Below are positions 1-9,768 of a DNA stretch of 64,000 nucleotides, in pieces (the first letter of the stretch is position 1; every line of letters begins with the position of its first letter). The DNA lies in contig JAKCPI010012513.1 of NCBI GenBank assembly GCA_023213315.1, forward strand, positions 1-64,000, written 5' to 3'. Origin of the DNA: Euborellia annulipes (taxonomy: Eukaryota; Arthropoda; Insecta; Dermaptera; Anisolabididae). Position numbers and translations under genes: made by a program. Under the pieces are notes generated by a model. The model was not told where the DNA came from and made no database searches. It saw only the letters and a program-made list of their open reading frames with translations.

Positions 1-46
1 TTTTATTCTTCATTTCAAACAAAACATTTGAAGTCTAACAAAGCTG

Positions 47-165
47 TGAGTGTTATTTATTGGCGAGGCCAAACATCCCATGACCCCCGGGAATCGAACC
101 CAGGATCTCCAGCCTTTCCGGGGCATAGGCGTGCTCAGTCCCTCGACCTACACCAATAACTCACT
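47..165 (-). repeat. tRNA-derived SINE (family S3)
   Basis: Read on the minus strand this is a tRNA-like body with a good RNA polymerase III B box (GGGTTCGATTCCC, positions 101 to 89) and an A-box-like segment near 160-148. It is followed by a tail containing GCCTCGCCAATAAATAACAC. The tail recurs at 53.9 kb. Because it carries this extra shared tail it is a SINE rather than a tRNA gene. Confidence 0.7.
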
Positions 166-1140
166 TCCCCTTATATGCATTTTATTTTAAAAAAATATTA
201 TTATTAGGAATTGTAATGTCTTGGCTAATTTTAATATCAGAAGGGTTTCTCTTTTTATTATTTTTAAGCAAAGAGATATTTTAATTAAAAAAAAAATGAT
301 CAATTTTAAATTAAATATAAAATCTTGGTTGAAATTTTTTTTTTTTTAATTAAAACCTCTCTTTCTCTTTAAAATAATATTCTAAAAAGTAGAATTTGAA
401 AAATAGAAATAATAAAGTGCAAAGATAATTAATTGATCTTATTTAGCAATGAGAATGACTTATTTGAGTTTAAAAAAATTTATAAATAATAGATTTTAAT
501 ACTAGAAATTACAGATGGTTTAAATGTCTAAAAAGGAAATTTTTTGTACATTATAAAGTTCTTTAAAAAAAAAATATTTGGATAAAAAAAACATTTAATT
601 AGCGAAAGAAATTTAGAAAATCTTGCCCTTGTGATATTCCCTAAGGTTTATCATAAATATTTTGACGAATCATAAAATTACGGAAAATATTAATTCAATT
701 GAATATAAGTTTGTATTTGCAAATGGCATAAGTTTCACTAATAGCTTTCATCGATTAAAATTTTTTTGTTCAATTATTGAAAAAAAATATTAGAATAAGT
801 AAACATTAGATAAAAAAAAAATATCTTTTAAACATCTTAATTAAGCCTCTCTGTAATTTCTAATATTAAAACTTTATTTTTTTTTTACTAATTTAAATAT
901 GGTTTTCCCAAATAAATTGTTTTGAAATTAAAATTAATAATTTTTACTTTCTCTTACCCTATACAGATATATGAAAATTTTATTTTCTACTTTTTTCTAA
1001 AATCATAATTTATATATTCTAATTTATTTTAATAAGGCAAGGAATTTGGGGTCAAGTAAAACATTCATATAAAAAATATAATCTTTATTAATTATTTAAA
1101 TACATGATAGAATAGGAAAGAGAGACAAATACAAATCTTT
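166..1140. other. AT-rich stretch without recognisable gene
   Basis: Nothing beyond homopolymer-rich AT sequence is visible on either strand. There are no long open frames and no repeat family shared with the rest of the window. Confidence 0.5.
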
Positions 1141-1176
1141 TAATTAATATAAAATAATACTTTTTCTTTGTTTCAG

Positions 1177-1278
1177 GATCCCCGTCTACCCCCGTCGCCG
1201 ATCAACACGTCGCAGGTCATCTGAAAATAATAAAACATGCACATGAGTTGTCAGAGAAATGTCCATCTACTCTATATT
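1177..1278 (+). other. candidate exon
   Basis: A pyrimidine-rich acceptor (ctttgtttcag) precedes a GC-rich block that stands out from its AT-rich surroundings. A consensus donor (GTAAGT) follows at 1279; an alternative donor (CAG|GTCATC) would end the exon at 1215. One frame is open across the whole 102 bases. Another frame gives a short proline-rich C-terminus ending in a stop at about 1222. It could be an exon of a plus-strand gene starting left of the window. No family is recognised. Confidence 0.25.
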
Positions 1279-1966
1279 GTAAGTAAAGAGAAAAAGAATT
1301 AAAATACTAATTTGCATTTGTTATTAGTAAAATAATCTATTTCAATAGATAAAGGACTTCTATCTATTTTATAATATTGTCATGAGTTCTTATACTGTAC
1401 TATTAAGATTGCATGTATAACTATTTTGTATAAAAAAAAATGATGTATCAACCCTCAATCCCTAGCTAGATAATAAAATATATTATTTTTCTTTTTCAAG
1501 GTTTCATCAAGCTGACAAAATAAGGACGAGAGAATGGGTAAGGCAAGTAACATAATCTACCCTTAATAATATATATTATTAGTAGGCTATTTAATGATCT
1601 CAAGTTTCGTTTCTTATATTAAAGGGTGAATTTTAATTGAAATGAAAATTTTTATTAGTAGCCTAATTTAAATTTATTTAAAGTAATAGAAATATTTATT
1701 TCAATATTCTTCTATTAATAAAAAAAAAACTAATCTTGAGATTATTAATATTCTTTAATAAAATAGTCTACTAATAATATATAGTATCAGTAAATATTTA
1801 AATTAGGTTTAATTAATATTCTCATATTAAAATAATTGAAATTATTAATATTCTTGAATATAAATATTTTATATACTAGTGATAGGTAATAAGAAAATAA
1901 AATATTAAAGTCATGATTCAGGTATATAATAGTCTTTATTAATAAGTCATTATATAGTAATCTACT
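1279..1966. other. AT-rich stretch without recognisable gene
   Basis: Nothing beyond AT-rich sequence and short inverted A/T repeats is seen. An acceptor/donor-bounded bit at 1501-1537 (ttttcaag ... GAATGG|GTAAGG) is too short to call. Confidence 0.4.
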
Positions 1967-2203
1967 ATGAAGGCAGACGATGTGATCAGTTTGCTGTCCA
2001 CCTCCATCCCCGACCACCAACCCATGCGCGCAATTGCTTATATAGCCTTCCAGTCCCCACTCTCTGGCCCCTGGCGCATGCGCAGAGAGCTCGAGTCGAC
2101 AGAAGGCGACGGCGGCGGCCGCCTGCCCCCTCCATGCCTGCATGCAGGCATGGAGAGAAGCAACGAAGCGGGTTGCCGGCTCTCTGCGCGCCAGGGGCGC
2201 TAA
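1967..2203. promoter_or_regulatory. isolated CpG/GC-rich island, promoter-like
   Basis: This is a sharply bounded GC-rich block in AT-rich DNA. It contains GCTTATATAGCC (TATA-like, about 2036-2047), a GCGCATGCGC palindrome resembling an NRF-1/Ewg site (about 2074-2083), GGCGGCGGCC, and an inverted repeat pairing about 2067-2091 with 2178-2199. Open frames exist on both strands (plus 1967-2203, minus 1787-2233) but are low-complexity and GC-driven, so I do not call a protein. It may be the promoter or first exon of an unrecognised gene, or a GC-rich foldback element. Confidence 0.3.
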
Positions 2204-3090
2204 AGAGAATATATTTATTAAATATATTTCCATATTTAATAAATATATAAAGTCTTTAGCACTTATTCTGGTTTAAATTCCCTTGGATGAACCAAGGCAA
2301 TGAGACTTGGATGTTCTTGGTCGAGCTTAAAGCCTTAAGCCCCCCCACCACGACAAGGTGACATCCTCGGAGGGGAATTAATAATATTATTATTATAAAA
2401 ATAAAATAAATATTTGATTTAGAATTTAGAAAATCATTTATTTATTTTATTTCAATACTTACGAATTTGTATCTTCTTTTTATGAAAATATCTTTTGTAA
2501 ATTTTAATGTATAATTAAATTTCAATAAAATCATTTATACCTTTATTTATTTTTTTTAATAGGTATTTCCTTTTTCTTTTTCCTCATCAAGTATGTTGAT
2601 ATGATAGCTGCAGTCGCTCTAAAAAACAAATTTAATAATAGAAAACAGATTTTTTCCTCCGGTACATCTAGGTAAATAAATAAAAAAAATGTATTAATAA
2701 TTATTTTTATAATTATTGTATCTTCTTTCCTAAAAAAAAAAAATTTTATTATATATTTGGATGTAATTAATTTCAATAAAATATTTATCTTATAATTATT
2801 TTTTGACTAAAACTTGGCTTTTCTTCTCCCTCTTGGAAACCTGAAGGAAAATAAAAATAATCATTAAATAATTATTTATGAAATCTTAAAACTATCTGTT
2901 TTAATTAAGCAAAAAATTACTCTTATTTTCTTTTTATGAAAATTAAAAAATCAGTCCCAACTTACGCGATAGGCAATTAAAAAGATCGGAATATTAAAGA
3001 GTTGTTAAATAAATACAGTAGTTAAATTCATATATTAATTCTAGTGATAAGATTTAAACTTTCGACCGTTGGTTCTCGTTGAAACATTTT
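2204..3090. other. AT-rich stretch with a repeat fragment
   Basis: Mostly AT-rich. A moderately GC-rich patch (about 2270-2380, with a run of C) looks like a fragment of a dispersed repeat. At 2590-2665 the words around gctgcagtcgctctaaaaaa reappear at 6791-6860, so these are two copies of one sequence. An acceptor-like CCTTCAG lies on the minus strand near 2850. No gene can be supported. Confidence 0.35.
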
Positions 3091-3091
3091 G

Positions 3092-3276
3092 TAAATTAAA
3101 ATTAAATATACAAATTAAACACTAGGTTAGAGATAAAATTACATTCAGAATGTAATCACTTCTGATGATGACAAGGAATTGTCGAAATTCGTATCAAATG
3201 TTAATTTTTTAATTAATTAAACCTTTGAAACAAATAACCTAGTGTTTAATTTGTATATTTAATTTTAATTTAATTC
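3092..3276. repeat. inverted repeat with a hammerhead-like core in its loop
   Basis: Arms of about 35 bp (3092-3130 and 3236-3275, sharing AACACTAGGTTA and its complement) face each other. Between them, at 3162-3190, the plus strand reads CTGATGA, one unpaired T, a perfect 5-bp hairpin GACAA/TTGTC, then GAAATT. Order and spacing match the other hammerhead-like motifs in the window. A related single arm lies at about 50155-50195. Confidence 0.45.
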
Positions 3277-3479
3277 TAGTGATCTTCAATTATGAAGCTG
3301 AAAATAAATTAAGGAATATTATATATATATGTATATATATATATATATATTTAACTAACTGTATTTATCAACAACTCTCTGATATGTTATTAAAATGAGG
3401 AACTGAATCATTAAACAAATATTAAATTTGATGGAGATTATAATAGGCCCTAATAAACTAGTTTAAAAAAAAAATACAT

Positions 3480-3612
3480 GTTTTGAAGCTCCTATGTCCT
3501 ACCCGGCAAGATCCAGATCGTTATTCTGGGAGCTATTCTTAGCCCAAATCCATTGATAGAATTCTGTCCTCACATTTTGCATACTCAACTACCTCCAGCA
3601 CCTGGACTAATT
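3480..3612. pseudogene. short coding-like remnant, unrecognised
   Basis: This is a GC-balanced patch in AT-rich DNA. On the minus strand, open pieces in different frames read like protein (for example VEYAKCEDRILSMDLG and GFGLRIAPRITIWILPG) and together suggest a frameshifted coding fragment. It may be a piece of a reverse-transcriptase-type element, but I cannot identify it. Confidence 0.2.
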
Positions 3613-3911
3613 ATGAAACTACTATTCTTTGTTCTAAGAGACCTAATTTTAAAATAAGTTCAAAGATGAATTTTTTTATATTATCACTTGTTAGTCAAAT
3701 TTTTTAAGAGTGTTCGGAAATAACGATGAAATTTGTCAAATAGATTCAAATTGAATATAAAAAAATAAAAATAGATGAACCAAGTTACAGCAATAATTAA
3801 TTATTATTTAATCTTAATAATTAACATCCTTATTTAGTAACACTCTGGAAATTTTATAATTACCATTAAGATCCAATTAATAGTAAGAAAATAATGATGA
3901 TATTGACTTAC

Positions 3912-5525
3912 CAGGTGTTGTTGATTGGTGCAATGGTCTTGACCATTTATTAGGACATCTGAAGCCTTAGCCTCTCTTTTAAAAGTTTCATTTCTTCTTG
4001 CTTACTAGGCTTGAATACCATATAAAGGTGTAATTTGTTCAAATAAGATGTATATTTATATTTTACTGCATATAAAAGGAGATGCAAAAGTCATGACTCA
4101 AATAAACCTGAAACAAAAATAAAATATTTTAATTAAAATCTATTATTTAAATAATTAAAATAAAGATAATTTTATGGTACATGCCATGTGTTAATTTTAT
4201 AGAATGATGGTTTATTAGGGCAGCTTGTAAGAATCTTTTTACTACTCAGGGTTCAATCCCAAATCAAGATGTGGTTTGATCTAATAAAATCTAGTCCTAT
4301 TTTATCACAGATTCATGGCTCAATTCCATCTGAAACAAAAAGAAAAGATTTTATTAAAAATAAATAATGTTAATGCAGAGTAATTAAATTTTGTAAATTT
4401 AAATATTAAACAAGTTTGGCGTCGACATCGAATTGCTTGACATGAATCCAATACTTTATCTCTCTATATATTAACATATATAAAAGTTATATGGCCTAAG
4501 GCGAAAGTATTTAGTAACATTCTGGATAATATTGATAATATTTTTTAATATACTGTATATATACTTTCTTATATTGTGTTTTTTTCAATATAAAATCCAA
4601 TTAAAAGAAAGAAAATAAAGATGATATTAAATTACTTACCAGGTGTTCCTCCCTCGATTTATTAGAATATCAATCTCTCTTCTTTTAAAAATTTTATTCT
4701 TATACAAATATTACAATAGATGAACTTATTGGATTGAATAAAGAGATGTCCATAGTTAAAATAAGATGTATATATATATATTTATCCCAAATTCAGAAAA
4801 CGCAGCAGTCATTGTTCAATTCCACCTGAAACAAAAAGAAGTGAATTTAATAAGATCATATATTTAAATATAAAATAAAGATTTAGTAAAGAACTTGCCA
4901 TGGGTTAATTTCTTTCTCGTGGCGATTTATTAGGACTCTTGAAGCCTCTCTCTTCTTTTAAAGGTTTTATTTTCATTTGAAATAGATAAATTTAAGAATA
5001 GGCCATTACATGATTTTGAGATCTGTTTATGACTAGTGAAATATTGAGATAGAATGGAGTCAAAACAAATTCAAGGCTTTGCAGTCAAAATGTGATTGCA
5101 TTTCCAGGTTCGAATCCCATATCCTTTGCTCTAATTTGATATCTTTAGGAGACAGAAGTCTTGGCATTTTTGACTCAATTCCATCTGAAACAAAAAGAAA
5201 AGATTTTAATAAAATTGATTTATTTAAATATAAAATAAAAACCAGTTGTTTTTTTTTTTTTTTAATTTGTTTAAGGTCTATTGTGGTATTTACCCTGTCT
5301 TAATTAGTTCAATGTTCTTGACAATTTATTAGCCTCGTCTTCTCCTTTTAAATATTTAATCCTCTTTATTAAATAAAATAAAAAATGAGTGTAACACGAT
5401 GCAATGTCCTTGTGGTTGGAGAAATTGGGATGAAGTGGAGTCAAAAAATATTGAAGACTGCAGTTTAAAACATGATAAGATTCAAGAAGACACAGAAGTC
5501 TTGGTATTTTAGGATTGAGTTCAAT
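3912..5525 (-). other. five tandemly duplicated exon-like cassettes
   Basis: On the minus strand five related units each start with the same acceptor (TTTTTGTTTCAG) and end with a donor at the homologous place. They are e 5294-5525, d 4899-5184, c 4640-4825, b 4185-4329 and a 3912-4107. Donors are GTAAGT in a and c, GTAAAT in e, GCAAGT in d (a GC-type donor) and GCATGT in b. Internal words (TTAAAAGAAGAGAG, CCTAATAAAT) are shared. No unit has a conserved long open frame, so the cassettes look non-coding or untranslated, perhaps alternative exons of a long non-coding RNA. Two units also contain a B-box-like word on the plus strand (GGTTCGAATCCC in d), so a SINE origin of the cassette is possible. 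Confidence 0.4.
4419..4486 (+). repeat. HP-family fragment (B end)
   Basis: It carries the end-proximal words of the HP family (CGACATCGAATT ... CATGAATCCAATACTTT ... TATATATTAACATATATA) and lacks the final GGTAAGAGAAAGT. It sits between exon cassettes b and c of the minus-strand locus. Confidence 0.6.
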
Positions 5526-5871
5526 CTGAAACAAAAAAAAAAGATTTATATAAATAATTAAACATAAATTTAAGTTTTTTCTGCCTTAAAAACGTCAAAA
5601 AAAAACAAAATTTTATTGCAATTATCTAAACAAATGGCGTAATATTTATGAAGTATTTTATTTGTAATTTGCATTACTTATTTTCAAATAAATATTTCCT
5701 TAGGATTGATCAAATGCTCCATAAGGTTGTGAAAGGAAACAAGAGAATGTATATATATTTTAATTTAATCAATTGGCTAAGGCATCAAAAAACAAAATTT
5801 TATTCCAAATATTAATAGATTAATAACTTATATACATTCTGTTTCTTTTCATAATCAAAATATTTCCCTAT

Positions 5872-5899
5872 GGGGGGGGGGGGGGGGGGGGGGGGGGGG
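5872..5899 (+). repeat. uninterrupted run of 28 G
   Basis: A homopolymer of 28 G in a region otherwise poor in G. Such a tract can form G-quadruplexes and is prone to length change; the exact length in an assembly is uncertain. Confidence 0.95.
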
Positions 5900-6252
5900 T
5901 CTATTTTATTATATATATCGGACGAAATAAATAAATTCAAGTAAATATTAATAAACGTGTGAGTAGTTGAATCTTTAAAAAATATGAATTGAATTTTGAC
6001 AGACAGACAATTGATAAAAATTTTGAATATTCATATATAATGATTAGATTATTTAATAAATTTGTATACATTGATGTGATAATTTAAACGAGATTAAAAA
6101 ATTTAAAAGCAAATAATAGTATTAAAAATTTGACAAACAAAAGAACATCTAACCTAATGCATTTTGATCATCGATAGTATAAATTCTCTTATGGGATTTA
6201 TTAAAATAATAATTCCGAATGATTATGAACACAATTCAAATAAATTACTAAC

Positions 6253-6463
6253 CTTAATAAGATGAAATAACCGAGGTGAATTATACAAAGAATGATAGAC
6301 AGCGTGATTGCATTGAGAACGTCCATGTTGGCTCGCCGGCTGTCAGAGACGATGGATGGAGACGATCAGAGATTAGATAGAGAGAAACGTCATTCAATAT
6401 CTAAGAGATAGAGGAGCCACTGAGGTGTTGAATTTATTCAAAACTTCTTGATTTTACTTATAC
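6253..6463 (-). CDS. candidate exon with start codon, hydrophobic N-terminus
   Basis: On the minus strand the block is bounded by an acceptor (TTTTTTTTCCTAG) and a donor (AAG|GTTAGT). An ATG at 6326 in strong context (CCAACATGG) opens MDVLNAITLSIILCII continuing HLGYFILL, then two bases (AG) of a split codon. The peptide is almost entirely hydrophobic, like a signal anchor. Joined to the next acceptors, three of the five downstream cassettes (b, c, d) give R-W-N-stop, cassette a gives R-F-I-stop, and cassette e adds about 19 residues before a stop. It could be a micropeptide, a leader of a larger protein with unseen exons, or a chance frame in a non-coding exon. A short upstream open frame also exists. 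Confidence 0.3.
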
Positions 6464-6559
6464 CTAGGAAAAAAAATAAATATAATTAGTGTATAAAATT
6501 AATATAATATAATAATAATTACTATTAATTTTAAATTTAAAAAATATTTTAATATTAGG

Positions 6560-6791
6560 CATGGGCGTAGCCAGAGGATGGCAGGGGACCCCCTCCTATC
6601 CCGAGGGTTGTCCTGAAAATTTTTTAATATATATACTTTTCCAATTGGGATTTTTTTTTAATGAGCTTATATAAGGAAATAATTATATTTAATAAATAAT
6701 TAATAATATATGTTTTTTTTAATTGCAAACCCCCTCCTCTCGTCCTAACAAATGGTTGCCCTCCCTAACAAGATGTCTGGCTACGCCCATG
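6560..6791. mobile_element. miniature inverted-terminal-repeat element
   Basis: Ends are CATGGGCGTAGCCAGA and its near-perfect complement TCTGGCTACGCCCATG, 232 bp in all, with a G-rich then C-rich interior. The right flank (gctgcagtcgctc) matches the single-copy stretch at 2600. I do not see a clear target duplication, so the superfamily is uncertain; the end resembles hAT-type ends. Confidence 0.6.
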
Positions 6792-6844
6792 GCTGCAGTC
6801 GCTCTAAAAAAACAATAAAAACAAAATTAATAATAGAAAGCAAA

Positions 6845-7020
6845 TTTTTTCCTCCGGTTTTTCACCAACTTCCCGTTGGAATTTTGAAACGAATTTTGCA
6901 GTCTTATTGAGGACGTTGGGGAAAATCGAGAAAAAATAGTCGGACTTCCAAATTCTTAAGAGGGGTCGCAGAAACTCCAGAATTTGCCCATTGGAAAGTA
7001 TTGTTTTGCTCTATGAAAAA
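6845..7020 (+). repeat. fragment related to the Helitron-like element at 50.7 kb
   Basis: The words CAACTTCCCGTTGGAATTTT and TTTGCAGTCTTATTGAGG ... CCATTGGAAAGTATTG correspond closely to 50778-50940. It lacks the GC-rich 3' hairpin and CTAG terminus seen there. Confidence 0.55.
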
Positions 7021-7084
7021 TTAAATCTATTTAAATAGAATAATTTTTTTTATTTTTAATTTGTTTAGTCTTTCGACATCTAAG

Positions 7085-7440
7085 GGAATTTCAAATTTCT
7101 ACTTGTAATATTTTTTAAGATATTAACACGAACATGCATATATAATGACATTCCCGCCCCTAATTTGTGAAGGGGTGGAGATAAAAATACAAATTAATTC
7201 TCATCGAATAAGTTCAAATAGAGGAATATTTTGGCCCAATTTCAAATTTCTACTTGTAATATTTTTTGAGTTATTAACACGAACATTAACATATGAGATG
7301 TTCACCCCTAATTTGTGAAGGGGTGGAGGTAAAAATATAAATTAATTCTCATCGAATAAGTTCAAATAGAAGAATATTTTGGCCCAATTTCAAATTTCTA
7401 CTTGTAATATTTTTTAAGATATTAACACGAACATCTGTAG
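7085..7440 (+). repeat. tandem repeat, period about 150 bp
   Basis: The phrase TTTCAAATTTCTACTTGTAA followed by TTAACACGAACAT begins near 7089, 7240 and 7388. The intervening text (CCCCTAATTTGTGAAGGGGT) is also repeated, giving a little over two copies. The SINE at 7440 starts right after the last partial unit. Confidence 0.7.
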
Positions 7441-7672
7441 GCCCTCGAGCTTGGCCTTGTTGGTAGCGGGCCTGCCTTGTATACCAAGGGTCGAGGGTTT
7501 GGATCCCAGGCAGTCCGATGAATTTATTTAATCCATTTGGTCCCCAATATATATATTTTCATAATAAGGGTTATCGCTTAAAGTTTTATATGGCCTAAGT
7601 TGCCGAAAAGACTGTGTGTATGTGTATGTGCGTGTGAATGGGAAAAAGTTTAAGTGTTAAAAAAAAAAAATA
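7440..7672 (+). repeat. tRNA-derived SINE (family S1)
   Basis: Head with A-box-like TTGGTAGCGGGCC and B-box-like GGTTTGGATCCC. The body has CAGTCCGATGAATTTATTTAA and the tail TATGGCCTAAGTTGCCGAAA ... TGTG ending in poly-A. This copy has lost the middle piece present in others. Confidence 0.75.
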
Positions 7673-7758
7673 ATAAAAATAATTTTGTATTTAGTGATAT
7701 AAGTAAAAGCAAACCCTAAAAGTTTTAAATTATTAGAAAATAATAGTATTGTACTCAC

Positions 7759-7817
7759 AATAATATCTGTACTTGGATGTGCTGCGTTTCAGTTGCAATA
7801 ATAATGGAGCTAGTGAC
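7759..7817 (-). other. candidate non-coding upstream exon
   Basis: On the minus strand a strong acceptor (CTTTGTTTCACAG) is followed 59 bases later by a consensus donor (ATT|GTGAGTAC). It lies upstream of the 6253-6463 exon in the same orientation. Its acceptor resembles those of the cassettes at 3.9-5.5 kb, so it may belong to the same transcript. Confidence 0.35.
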
Positions 7818-8033
7818 CTGTGAAACAAAGAGAAAATTTTAATTAAAATTAGAGACTAAGTTTATTTCAAGAAAATATTGTAAATATGCCATGGCCAGGT
7901 ACTGTACATAAATTTATGCACCTGATCATCGCATACTGTGTAGGCATATATATTTAATATTATTATATAAGAGTTTGATTCGACAATGTATAAAATCCAC
8001 TATGACTCTTTCATAATGACTTATCCCTTATAC

Positions 8034-8076
8034 CAGCTCTGAAGATGGTTCAAACACGGAACCGAAACGTCAGCTG
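8034..8076 (+). ncRNA. hammerhead-ribozyme-like motif
   Basis: Order: CAGCT, CTGAAGA, one unpaired T, hairpin GGTTC/GAACC, GAAACGTC, AGCTG. CAGCT and AGCTG pair perfectly as stem I. The palindromic ACGT after GAA would let two molecules share stem III, as in dimeric hammerheads. The extra nucleotide between the core and stem II departs from the textbook core. Activity is inferred, not shown. Confidence 0.45.
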
Positions 8077-8154
8077 TGTGAATTAAATAAATAAAGAAAA
8101 AACATCATCTCATTTTCTACCCTCTTATTAATATAACATCACAGCTATAAATTA

Positions 8155-9105
8155 CTTTTTACTTTCTCTTACCTATATGTATCTGTTAATATACATATGT
8201 ATATAGAGAGAAAGTAGGATTCATGTCAATTTCGATGTCGAGATTTTGATGGATATACACGTTTTGAGGTCCCTTGAGTCCAAAAAAGTGGTTTTCACTA
8301 CATGATCTGTCTGTGTCTCTGGTGTTAAATTTAAAGCATGAAGGAATTGAGCTATGATGCTGAAATTTTATATATAAGTTAAACATCCCCCCGGGAGCGT
8401 GAAAATAAACTTTTAATCAAAATCGGCCAAAGAGTACTAGTACTTTACTGATGTACTTTTTCAGTTTTTTTTTTCGATTTTCTCAAAATTCGCTCTAGGA
8501 ACCGACCGAATATTCGGTTTCGGCCAAAAATCCTGGTTTTGGCCAAAAAGTAGCCGAAACCTGAGACTGAAAAGAAGGAATGAGACTCGCATGACAAAAA
8601 AGGTCAAATGATTTGCAAAAGCAGAAAAGGTGCGGAAAAAAATTTAGTCTCCCTAAAAAAAAGGTAAAATGATTTTCACGGGAGGGAAAAAATATTCCGC
8701 AGGGCGGGAAAAATTTCAAAAAAAAAAAAAAAAGGTAAAATAATAATAATTTTTTATAGGAAATACAAGTTTCGGTTTCGGTCGGACCCTAATTCGCTCC
8801 AACGATTTTTTTTTAAATTCATAAATCAATCATTTTTTAGATGCTCTTTAAAATGTCATATTCTCATTTTGCCATTGACATCTTCTGAAGACCACTTTAC
8901 TCTTGCATTTCATAGGAAAGATAGGAGAAATGGTTGCCATGGTAACAAAATATAAATATTTTCCCACACTGAATTCAAATGTTACGTACTGTCGGGAACT
9001 AAATATATGTTGACACGAAAAATCTGGTGTAACAAGCACAGAACACAACTTCCGATTACCGAAGGTAAGAGACTGTTGTGTGCTGTGCGACAGTCCCAGA
9101 TTTTT
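8155..9105 (-). repeat. HP-family element, full length, interrupted by a hAT MITE
   Basis: It begins with the HP B end (TACTTTCTCTTACCTATA...GAGAGAAAGTA) and runs in reverse to the A-end hairpin (GCACAGAACACAACTT ... CCAGATTTTT). A 296-bp hAT-type element is inserted at 8496-8791. No open frame is conserved between copies. Confidence 0.85.
8496..8791. mobile_element. hAT-type MITE, TAGGAACCGACCGAA family
   Basis: The left end TAGGAACCGACCGAATATTC and the right end TTTCGGTCGGACCCTA are imperfect terminal inverted repeats. An exact 8-bp target duplication ATTCGCTC lies at 8488-8495 and 8792-8799. The host sequence is the HP repeat, so this insertion is younger than that copy. Confidence 0.92.
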
Positions 9106-9499
9106 CTAACAAATATTTATTATTGATGGTAGAGAAAGTATTTTTTTTCGACAGGGGCAGACTACCTCTTCTACAACAGTTACGCCATTGTCTGAGTAAC
9201 ATTTTTGTAATAAACTCATAAGAATTTCCTTTTTGTGTTATTTTGAATAAAATAATTAATTGGAATTTTCCATGATTCTTTTCTTTGGATGAATTGGTTT
9301 TCACAGCCCAGCAAACATCCGGCCCTTAGATCCTCATTACAAATTCTATTATTATATCCCTTAGATCCTTTGATAATTGCAAATTTAAAGAAAAAAAATT
9401 CCCTGCCCGATTCCCCATTGATTGGTGTTGAGTAATAAATAACATTGATGGGGAGGGTGAGTTCGTGGTTAAGATCAGAGTTAAGAATGGGGTGGAAAA

Positions 9500-9671
9500 A
9501 GAATGAATGTGACGTCACGTGTGTGTGTGTTGTGGAATTAAGAGGGAAGAAATTGGGCATTGCGCATGCGTAGAATGTATCAAATTGTGGGTGGGTGTTT
9601 CTATCTCTTTCTATGTGCGCCTGGTCGATAGGCGATGAGAGGCGAGAGGCCAGTGCCGATTTGGGCAGAGG
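9500..9671 (+). promoter_or_regulatory. promoter-like region of the CUB/CCP membrane-protein gene
   Basis: Upstream of the ATG at 9672 lie a perfect palindromic CRE-type site TGACGTCA (9510-9517) overlapping an E-box CACGTG (9516-9521), a TG run, and TGCGCATGCGT (9561-9571), which resembles an NRF-1/Ewg site. No TATA box is obvious close by. The cluster and position suggest a promoter; the factor assignments rest on motif resemblance only. Confidence 0.45.
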
Positions 9672-9768
9672 ATGCGGAGCATACGTTATGGTGCCACCAC
9701 TCTACCGTCAGGTCTCCTACTCCTAACCATCGTGCTGGTCGTCGTCACCTCATCTCTCGCTTATATAG
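9672..9768 (+). CDS. exon 1: signal peptide
   Basis: ATG at 9672 opens MRSIRYGATTLPSG followed by a hydrophobic core (LLLLTIVLVVV) and a small-residue cleavage region (TSSLA). The donor is ATATAG|GTAAAT at 9769. The exon ends one base into a codon, matching exon 2, which supplies two. Confidence 0.8.
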
